From Patella vulgata (Eukaryota; Mollusca; Gastropoda; Patellidae): a DNA stretch of 64,000 nucleotides. Below are positions 42,601 to 54,600 of this stretch, in pieces. The notes beneath the pieces are model-generated. The model made no database searches. It had not been told where the DNA came from and was given only the letters and a program-made list of their open reading frames with translations. Numbering within the stretch: the first letter of the stretch is position 1; each line of letters begins with the position of its first letter. The translations under genes were made by a program, and so were the position numbers. The stretch spans positions 69,911,431 through 69,975,430 of the forward strand of contig NC_065882.2 of assembly GCF_932274485.2 (NCBI RefSeq), read 5' to 3'.

Positions 42601-45600
42601 AAATTGTTTAAATATAACGTTGTCGTTGTGCAGTATCAATATATTCCTTAATGTCTCGCCCTCGACCATTAAACCACACTTAATTAGGTATATCAACTCC
42701 TTTAAAACCATGCATGTAATTTACTGATATTTAACCAGCTGAACTCATCACTGCTAGACCAATGAATAATTATTGTATCAATAAGCAGGACAGAAACAGG
42801 AATTATCAATTTTACCATTATCTCTTTTACATTCAAATTGAACCGCACAAGCATTTACTGACCTTGAAAACCACTATGATTAGAATCTGATAAATTTTTA
42901 ACTATATTTAGTTCTGTACACAACCTAATTTTTTAATTCTGATATCCTGTGTAGTCAAATCAATAATTTCTTTTGTTGCTAATCAGCGATGATCACCATA
43001 TTTATTTCATTGTGTCTATTCATACTTTTTTTAATCAATAAACATTATAACGGTCTCATTCTAATTTTATTAATTTATTTACCAACAAGATCAATTTAAT
43101 CACTTCCTGATTCAGGTTAGTTTTGAATAATTGTTAAAAAGAATTGAATTTATCAGAGAAAATGCCATTTCAAACAATAGTAAAGACAACAATAAAGGCC
43201 AGAAATAACATCTCACATTAAAAGTCTGTGGTTCATAATTCATACTTAAAATACAGATTTGACGTCATCCTTTGATGTTGGCGTACCATTATTTCACATA
43301 ATGGTACGGGCAATGTGCCAAGCGTACATTATTTATACTAGTTGCAATATTGGACGTGCGAGACGTATTTCATTGAAATGCATATGCTGGATAGTGTCTG
43401 TATTTCATCAATCTGGTTAAAACACAGATCCTATTTCGCTTCATTTTTATAGTTCAAAAACTGTGGGTAATCCACTAGTAACATCAATGCTGATTGGTTA
43501 ATCAAATGACTGACGTCATAGGTCAAAAGTCGGTCTTTTGACCCCTGACGTGACCTATCACTATAACTTGTCAGATCTTCATGTAGTGTAGGCCATCGAA
43601 AGTATAAAAAAACACAACGAAACGAAATATAGATCTGTATTTTAATCAGATTGGTATTTCATAGGACTTAATGCTTTGAATTGTTTTGTGGGATAATAAT
43701 CTTGTTTTGTTGCAAATTTTAAGTCTATAGTTATTGAGTTCCACAAATTGAAAAAGTTATCCAAAATTTAAATCAAATGTACCGGTAGTAAACAATTTGA
43801 CTTCCTCTTAATCTTCCAAAAATATAAAATCAAAAACTACTGATCTGAAATATTGGAGTCCAGCAAGGCTCATTTCTGAGACCTCTATATTCACAAATTT
43901 GTTGCAAGAAGATTGATCTCTGTAATTAAAATCTCTGGCTTCTTGTAACAAACTGCGAATATTTTGGACTGATTTTTCATATAACAAATATTAAATCCAA
44001 AATTGGCCTATGTGCTCTAGACAAACAAACCTACAAGGGTAAAGAGGATAAAAAAGATAAATCATTTGATACTATTATAGAACCCATAGATTTTTATTTA
44101 AATACACATGATTGAACAGTACGTCGCATGAGAGTAAATAACATGATAAAATCATCCATCTAACCATGGAGACAATGAGATCGAACACCAGTCAAGAACT
44201 TTCTGTCAATTAGTTCAATATTGTATTGATTGATCTAGAACAAGTAGGAGTTCCAATACAGCCTTCCTAATCCGGAAATAGATTTTTAATTCTGTATCCA
44301 TTGTGACAGTTGTGTATTGATAATAATAGCGTACTAAGACAAATGAGTCTGGATCTAGAAATCATAGAAAAATATACATGTAGGCCTTTTGCCAACAAAG
44401 TCAGGGGAATCTTTATAACACTATCAGGTTTTTTTTCCATCATGTATATTCAGAAATGCTAATCCAATTAGATCTAATTTTATCATCATGGAAGTCCATT
44501 ATCTACTGAACAGGATCGTCCCATACAAGCCCATTAGTGCAAGAAAGAGAGTTATGAAATTATTGAGATTCAAATTACCTATGGCTGACTGAGAAAGACG
44601 TATACAGTTGCCTAAGAAATGGATTATCTAATCAATAGACTAGTAATAAATTTGATCAGAAGCTGAAGTGATGAGGCACCAACTCAAATCACATCACATC
44701 CCCAACAATAGTAAACAGTGAAACGCAAGCCGTAGCAATAATGGTATAAGTTAATATAGAACGTGAAAATGCTGATTATCATTGGATAGCATTGGTGCGT
44801 AGAAATAGATTGACTAGATAACATGAGTTAGATAAAAACAGTGAGGAATCTTAATATAGTTTTCACTTTCTATCAGTCAATAATCACTAAGTTAATATCC
44901 AATCTAACGGTCCTCCTTTAACTGACATTTCTAACTGTAATTATACCAAATCTTACACACACGACAACGCCAGTAATTTCTATTTCTTAATGATAAAAAC
45001 TGTTCAACAAACCAACTACAACCTTTAAGACCGGCATTGTAAGAGAAAGCTGCTGGGTCGACAAAACATTACCAGTGTGTGTTAAAATAATCAACAAAAA
45101 AAGACTGATATAAAGAATTGAACTCTGCTGCCCATTATATAACTATTGGTTTACCATAAAGAATCACTGACAAGATACAATGAAAAGATGCTGCCATTAG
45201 AGACAATAATCAATTAAACCGTGAAAAATATTTCCAAACATACATTTAGTGACTTCCGATGAATTATATTTTGACAGAAAATCTTTTTAAGCATAAAAGT
45301 CTTTTCACATGGAAAAATAACTAACACTCTGAATATTGCATTTTAAAATTAAATCATTTTTTTTTTTAAGAGGCGTTTTCACTTTCAACAAAACAATAAA
45401 TGTTATTAATTTTATATACCATTTTCAAAATAAGCTTAGAATTGCTTGATTATAGACAATTTAATTCTGGAGCTCCTGCTGAACTCCTCGAAAACCACAA
45501 TAGGCTATAATATGCAAAACCATTTCAGAAATTTAAAAAAAAAAAGAAACTAAAGGAAAAATATTAAAATAAATTTTAGAAAATCAAAATCATCAAACAA

Positions 45601-48600
45601 AGACATTGTCGCTGTCGGCCATCGTCGAAAGGTGGAAACTGGTGTTATATCTACTATTTAGAACAATAAGAAAGTCTACCTGTATATCTCATTCGTGGAC
45701 ATGCAGATCTGTGTCTCAAATTTTGCACACAAACTTATTAAGCTTACTCCCCAAGTACAGTCAAATCACAATAGAAAATTAAAAAATTAGTTGTTTAATT
45801 ACCAGTAAAGATCTACAAAAAACTAATGCCTTTCAATAAGAAAACAAATATTGTAATTTAACAATCAACAAATGTTCTTTTTTTCATCAAACATGTTTTT
45901 GACATTTTGTCATCTACCCAAAATAGATTGGTAATGAAACATAAAATACATGTGCTGTCAAACCGAGAGCCATAAATAAACTATTAAAGAAAATATCTAG
46001 CATCTAAAACTATCATTTAGATCTCTAAATCTAATAAAGCATGAAATGGGGTTTAACGTCCTACTGCTGTGCTCTGACTGGGCTAATGAAGATGGATAAA
46101 GCAATTTTATAGTATCCAGAATATATTTTTAACTCCAAAGTTTTGACAATCATTGTATGGTGTTTGCCTTCTATAATCTTAATATTTCATTTAAAGCGAT
46201 AACATCATATTTTCTCAGAAAGTCAAAACATAATTATATCTGTTGCTTAATACTTTGTCAAATCACTATTATACAATCATAGTTATCATTCTAGCACTTA
46301 AAAAAAATTCACAGAAAAATGAAAAATATTTTCTACTACATATATAATGAAAATGGTTGATTGTCCAAGTCTGTGTTTAAACATATAGGGCTAATGGTGC
46401 CTGGTTGACCGAGGCAAAATTACCTCCCTTGGCTAAAATGACACTTTCAATCTCAACCGTTTTATTTTCAAAAAGAAAATGATATTATTGTTAATTTTTC
46501 AACTGACATCCGTGAATTATAGGATTAATAACGAGAGAGAGAGAGAAATGAGGTTTTATGTCAATTCGACACAAACTAGGTCATTTCGGAATTAAAACAT
46601 GGTTCAATTTTATTTCAATAATTTACTTGTACGTAGGGATCTTTAACAGTGGGAAGAAACTGGAGGACCCAGAGAAAACCCACGAGGTTGGACAGGCGAC
46701 CCTACTCCTTGTCACGTACAACCACACCAGTTGTCTAAATGACAGACCTTCTGATACAGCATGCACGTGATAACCATTTGGCCATGCACCCATCCGCCCT
46801 ATAGGATTAATAGGATTAATCTGTAACAAGAGAGGACTGTGTAAAGATGCAATATATTCTAATGCTTTATTTTGATATATTTTAAACATATGACCATAAA
46901 AAAAAATGCAATTGTCGCTATAATAATATTATACAATTTAATAGAAAATTATTACTTATTACAAAGGTAGTTCCAAACTTATTTAATGTTGATTGAAGAC
47001 TACATCCAAACTACAAAGAAAGTATATTTGTTGCTCAAATATATGTTTAATAACCATCTTATTACTTAAATATTAACTGAAAATCATAAAAATATAAAAC
47101 CTCTGCACACCCCTCTTAATAACAATTTTGTTAGTATTCATAAATCATTACACTTAATTTGTCAACCATATGCACACACCACTGATTCCGATGTTGCTTT
47201 TATCCCCATGTGGTCATTGCCATTAATAATTACATCAAATTACATCTAATTTAGTAATTACGCTTGTCCAGGCTTCTTCAACCTTTAGGCTGGAACCGTA
47301 GACATCTGAACACGAGTAGAATATTAAAGTGCTTCAACTCTGTAAACATCAATTACTTAGTGAGTAGATTAGCTCCTAGGCCACAACTATTTACATCATA
47401 CCTACAGCTTATATGACTTCTGTCCAATAGAGAGACCATCTTAACATCTGCTATAATCTTTCTGTTTGAACATAGACAAACAAATGGAACCATTCTGTCG
47501 TCTATCCTTAGAATTTACAATACAATGACTGTACCCAGAGTCAGTATCTGATTACTTACAAAGAAAAGAACTAAGTATACTTAAAGTCTAACTAATCAAG
47601 ACTCAATAATATTTAATCAATTTGAAAGGTTGACTTATGCCATCAGGTACCAGACCAACAACTTATAATAGTAAGTGCAGGAGGACTGCACGCGGCACTA
47701 CATGCAAAAGAAAACCAACAAGATAAACCCGCGGACAAGACAAACTACTTACACATTGCAATAAAATACTTTGTTGTGGGTGTCAGCTTTCTAGTTCCAT
47801 TGTGTCCCCGTACTTTTCACGTAATTCTAACTGTTGAGGGGTTTTTATATGTGCCTGCCAATGAGTACCTACCTGGATGGACATTGGTTTTATGTCATAT
47901 TCGAATGACTCAATCTCAGGAATTTTCTCATTGAGACCGTGGTCAATGGATATATAGTCATCTACCATTTAACAAGGTCAATAACTCAAGGCTAATACCA
48001 CATTAATCGGTTAATAACATGCCTCAAACACTACGCAGGTATCAACATCGGGCAATCAATGTCACTTTAAGGAAGCACCAAATTTCAATATTAATGTTAA
48101 TCTATTTGTTACGTGATAAAGAGTAAACATCCTCAACAACGCCTTTTTTTTATTCCCTTTAATTATTACTACCCCAACATAACCATCATCAACTGCTTTT
48201 TGGGTTTTCTTCAGCTATTTCTACTCCAAGATAAAACAAACCCAGAACTTACCACACCATTTTGAACACTAAAACCCAGTTGATATTTGACGTCTGGTCG
48301 TTTGATGATCACCTCTACAACAGGCGGACATGGTACCACTGTTAATTTTACTACTGTTTGGTTTTTGGCAGCCTGAAAATATATTTTAAACGTAAGTTTA
48401 TAAGACATGTTTCATTTAGATCTCATTAGCCTAGATTCCATTAAAGATATACAGAAAGCTCAATTTAGTCATCATCTGAACTATCTTACCCTTTCAAACC
48501 TGATGTTTCAAAATGGTAACTGTTTAACCGCTGCTGATCTATTGGGGAAATGGGGTCACAGTGGCTAAGTGGGTAAGATGCTGGTTTGCTAGCCTGAAGG

Positions 48601-51600
48601 TTGGGTGTTCAATCCCTGCATTGGCTGAGAAAGTTCATCCAGATTTTCCGGCGTGGTTCTCTCTTGTCAGTGATGCAGGACAGAGGGCCTGACAAGGACA
48701 GCTGTCTAGTCGTTCGGATGGGAGGAAAAACCGAGGTCCCGTGTACACATTGGCATGCACGTAAAAGATCCCTTGACAGTTGGGATTCGATATAAGAGTA
48801 GGCTGTAGTGGCGCTGTCCGGCCAAATTTCCCTCATAGCCAACTGCATGGCACATGCCCGTCTTCATTAGCCCAGTTCGGAGAAGAACAGTAGGACGTTT
48901 AACCCCATTTCATTTCATTTCTATTGGGGAAAGAATCTGGAAATGGGGTCAAATAAATAAAGGGATAAAGTTTGTATGCTTACAATCTGCTTGATGCCAT
49001 TTGTTTCTGTTTGTATCTAATGGGAAACCTCTATTGATGCCAACTTTAGATTTATATTGATCAATAATTTTTTCATATGTCTTTATAAAGTAATAGTCCT
49101 ATTTACGCATACAGCAGAAAAATTAAGGCCTTTATAATAATCACACAATAGGATCACTGAATCATAGCAAATATTGAGCCGAAAAATGGAAAAAGCATGT
49201 ATAGGAAATACTCTCTTATATGAAGCTAGCAGCATGATTCCTGTCTGTTGAAATTTATGACAGGATACAAGCTGTCAAACTAAGGTCACATAAATCCCTG
49301 TATGATCACAATCTAATCTTAATTATTAGCTACATTGTATGATGTTTTAATGAAGTTATAAATAAGGTGGAAGATAAGAAAACTTTGTAATGACATGGCC
49401 ATCATACATGCTATAAAGGCCGAGACAGAACAAAATAATATTGAGTGGAATCCAGGGAAACTCTCTCTTAATTTTCTTAATGAAGACAACTCAGTGATTT
49501 CAATATCACACGAAAGTAGCAGAGCTCTCATTTCAGTCATATTTGTCAGTCTTGACAATGAAATTGACAGATTGGAGAACTTACCCGTCAGTCAATTTTA
49601 CATGCCATGAAATTATAATTTCAGAGAATTTAACCTGTAAACACAGTTGGCTAAGTTAAATTTAATAACAAAAATAGTAATAATATTTGAAAAATATGTC
49701 TTGCTAATTTGAGGTAAACAAAACACTGGTAAAATCTTGAGGTAAACATATTTCCTGTTTGACCTTGACATTACTTAAATTTATCTGTGCTGAAAATGGA
49801 TCTTGCACTGTACTGTCAATAGTATAAATGGATGCAATTTGTTTAATTTTTTCAGGGTCAGATCCAGACTTGAATAATTATTGGATGAAAATGTTTTTAA
49901 TAGTCCTCTGGTTAAATAGTCTAGATTACCACAGTGAGAATCATTACAAAAAAACAATGGATTAATTCAAAACATGGCCACCATCCTACAGCTAAACAGG
50001 GAAGTGATGTGCATTGAACGTTTTACAAAGCATTGTTAAGTATTTTCGGACTGAAATGAAATGCGGTTTAACGTCCTACTGTTCTGCACCGACTAGGATA
50101 ATGAAGACAGGCATATGCCATACAGTATGCTATGAGGGAAATTTTGCCCAGACAGCTGCGCTACAGCCTACTCTTGCATCCAATTCAACCGCCAAGGGAT
50201 CTTTTATGTGCACATCAATGAGTACACAAGACCTCGGTTTTTCATCCCATCCAAATGACTAGACAGCTGTCCTTAACAGGACCTCCATCCTGCTCCACTG
50301 ACAAGCGGAAATCACGTCGGAAAATCTTGATGAACTTTCTCGGCCAACAACGGTAACGAACCCGCGACCTCCAGACTAAAGTTTTCGGACTAAACCTTTT
50401 TTAAGTTCCATTATTCTTCTACACAATATCTAAAATGTCATTCTGATATAGTTCGAAAAATAAAGTTTGTTTATGAACCCTTATAGAAATTAATTTGTTA
50501 AGTATATCCAATATGAAAAGACTAACCGAAAAAAAGCAACCCAACCCCAAAACATGAAGACTCATTTTATTCTTGAAATAAAATGTCACTAGCAGCTGAC
50601 ATTAGACGTAACAGAAAGTCAGAAAACACTGAAGAAACAAAATTAGATCGCATGTACATTTAAACATGCTTATTTCACAGAATCTAACTTTAATTAAACT
50701 GTCAAGACGTTCAATAATCTGCTTATGATGCCGAGAAAACTGCACAGCTTTCTTTCATAACAATCTTGTTTCATTTTCTCCTGTATTTTCCGTGACAGTT
50801 CGATTCCTAAGCTTAAAATAACTAGTCTAGATTTCGACACTTAATTTACATTTGAAATTCAATTCAGAAAAAAGTGACAGAGGTTGGCTTGTATCAAACG
50901 GCAGTCTGTTGAGAGGAATTAATCATACTCTTTCTTTCTATTCAATAAACACAGTAGAGAGGAAACACCATACATAACACTTCGACAGTTCTCAAATTTT
51001 AACTCAATTACTTATTTCTATTTTCCTCTATCCAGAGTTAGTTTAACATTGCTGAATGTGTTTACCATTACAATAATATATCAAACATGATCATGAGGTT
51101 AAATAATTTTGAATTTATGAGCCCACAGAATAAAATAAATACCGGTACTGACAAAAAATAGTTAATAATAATCCTGGAAGTTCATTTGTCTTGTGCAACT
51201 TAACATTCTGAGAGTATTGCTGAAGAAAATACAGGTCCCCTACTGTCTCCTACAAATTTGACAGTGCATGCATTAATAAGTTTTTCTGATTTTTCCATGT
51301 AAATGGCATGTTCAAAGTGAACATTGATATATATATATACCGTATATAAAATACAAGCGAAATTAAAACCTATGCTTTTGTTAAATGATCTCCCAGTAAA
51401 TTCTCAGTTTCTTATTATACGTAATCTAATAATCATATAATGATTAAATTTTTGTCAAATGTTTCAGTAAATTATAAACCGTCTTTACTTTAGCAATTGC
51501 TTTGAGTGTTTTAAATGGTTACATAAACCAGGAACTCTAGCAAGTATTTATCATAACACTATGTTAGTAGAATTAGGTCATCTGAACAGACTTGAAGGAC

Positions 51601-54600
51601 ACGATATACATGTGTAGATTATAACTACTTCATATTGCCATGAATTTAAACAAATTGTGAAATCATCTGTCTAACAACAGATAGACAAACAACATTTGGG
51701 GCTCTGAAATATGCATGTAAGAAACATATATCCATCAGAAACAGATAAAAATAACCAGTTTTAAATGTTACATACATTATTGAATATTTTAACCACATAA
51801 AAAAACGGTACATAGAAAGTTCTTATCCCCTGGGAGCAGAAAGACAGAACTTGTTTCAATTTTTATTGCGTCAAACCTCATATACCAAAATATGTAATAT
51901 TATTTTAAATTGTACATAATTATCATGACTTCTTGGAATATATATCTACCGTAATTCCTATTGGACTACCACAGAACACAATATCCAGTTAATTGTAGCA
52001 GTTGAATTACTACAGGGACTCAGGTGATGCAAAATATTATGAGATCAATTCTATATCCAGATTTCTTGACTCAATATGTATTCTAATTAATTCCCAGCTG
52101 ATTTTTTTTTTTAAAATAAAATTAGATATCAAGGTAACATTTGACATAAGAAATGTTTTGAAGTTGCTGACAAGTAAAATATATTCTGAAGAATAAATTA
52201 CACAGTTCACAAGGGAACGAAAAGAATCCCAACTAAATTACTAGTTTCTTTACAGCTTAAGGCAGTGGTTTGAATGAATGAGTTTCTACCTCAGGAATTG
52301 GTTCTAAATTACATGTTTTTCAAGAAAATGGGGTTTTTTATTTACAAATTATACAATTTTTGCCCACTGTGTAGGCGTGTTCGTGACAACAATCGACATC
52401 AGTGCTAACACTTGTAAACAATCAACAAGGTTACAATCTGTTAGAGGTCAAATGATGAAGAGACTATTCCACAGATATCACTTAAGACCCATCTTTCTAT
52501 TTAATCATACAGGCCTTCACAGTATTTTACCTGGCTTGTACATAAAACGTGGAAGAGATTGCCAGTGTTCCGATCTGAAAGTACCAGATCATCTGGCTAA
52601 ATAAAAATAATTGATTCCTGGTATTTTTAGGCTTTAATATACTTGATGAAAAATTTATACACCACGCATCATGGATAATCTAACTACCCTGTTCAATTAT
52701 CAGAATGAAAGGTTTTAAACAAGGTATGCAGACGAAGACATCAAAGATTTGGTTGAAAAAGCAAAAGAGATAATCAATCATCACATAACATCCTTCTTAA
52801 TCTAGCTTTATATCTAATGTATCATAAAAGGTTAACATCAAACATGAAAATAAAGTCACTTAATAACAGAGGCTAAGTAACCATTAATATCAAATAAATT
52901 CTGGATCAGGTTCTTTTACAGATATTATAATATGTATAAAATCCTGTTAAAGATGTATCACATAAGGAGCTAAATCTGCCTATTGCAGGTATTTATTTTG
53001 GCTTCAAATGTTATATATTATCTAGACATGTGCAAGTTTGTAGCATATATTTTCATAGAAAATCGCCAAAGAGTTGCACATACTATACCGGTTACAGTAA
53101 CCTCATTTAACTTAGCTTAAATTCAAGATCAATTTCTATTACCATAATTTGTCGGTACTTATTATAGCTTGACATGTATAACATACTATATTATCCTGGC
53201 TTCACTCACACTACTTTCTTAAAAAATTAACATAGAGAATGTGCAATGTAAATGATGTGTCATGGAAGTTCTTTGGTGTCGGAAACAAAAGTGGAGCTGT
53301 CAAATCATGCTGTTTTTCTACCTGATTTCCAACATATTTAAATATTATAAAATGGCCAAGTTTATTTAGAGTTTTTGACAAGAAAACCCTGTAGAATTTA
53401 CAGAAATCTCATGTTTCTTTTTGCATCCAACTGAAATTGAAGAACCCTTTGTTGGCCAGTGAGTATGGTGCTGCTGGCTCACTAGCCTGGAGGTCTCAGT
53501 TTCGATTCCAGTGTTCTGCTGAGTAAGTTCCTCAGGATTTTCTAGTCTGATTTCTCTTTATAAATATAAGATGTGCAGGATGGAGGGTGTGGCAAAGAAA
53601 AACCAAGGTCAACCAATGGCACGACACAAAAGAAAACTTGACAGTTGGACTTCAATGACAAATAGGCATATACACTGCATGGCTTAAAGCCATCTTCATT
53701 AGCCTGGTTGATAAAGAATAGTAGAACATTAAACCCCATTTCATTATACTTTCATTTTAAATCACTAGGATGTATTTGTCAGAATAACATCTTTAAGGTA
53801 TGGAATAAGACTGTCAGGGAACATTTGGATTTGATGCACTCCAGACACATTCAATAACATCAAAATTTCTGCTTTCTCTAATGTGCACGTACATGTAATA
53901 TACCATGAGATAAATCCATTTCCAAAATTACTGATCAATCATTAACAAAAGGGATGTTCTTTGGTTTAGCTATTTTTGATAACAGTAGTTCTTGTGAACT
54001 TGTGTAATAGTTAGTTTATGGGGATGAGGGAAAGGATTAGGATGACTTTATATCTAATAACAATCAATACATGTCTACATGATGGAGACTACCTTATATA
54101 ATTATATACAGGCCATATTGACGAAGACATGAATCTCATCATTAAACCACTAACTAGCTGTAGTAATTCAATGTAAGTAGGGGTTAAATAAATCACTCAG
54201 ACAGCTTCTCTACCACTTTACAGCCAGGTCAGGTCATAGATATTCTGTGATATATTAATCTGTTAATGTTTTCAGATATTTAAAATTAGGATATATATAG
54301 TTTATTCTAGTTGATCACCACCATATTTGGTGCATACTGTTGTTAATAATAGATATGGAGCCAACATAAAGATAGGTTGCCTGGCAATGAATCATATGTC
54401 CACAGCAGCTAAGTCGCCAGGGCCATCCATATGGGTTGTCAAATTTTTTGTCTTTTGTTGATAAGACACTAAAAAGTAAAACTGATTAAAAGTAACAACC
54501 CATCAGCAAATGTTTAGTCCACGCTACTGTTCAGTACGGTACATAGAACTTGTAATATCATGAATTTAGCTGTGTAAGTTACGGGAACTTGGTGAAAATG

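Noticed and set aside
43855-43893. Reverse-transcriptase-like [11 protein letters not shown] as proof of a LINE
   Set aside because: Only one short motif is seen with no neighbouring RT blocks; kept as a low-confidence note only.
49319-49610. Overlapping open frames on both strands
   Set aside because: No splice sites, no recognisable domain, and the two frames compete for the same bases.
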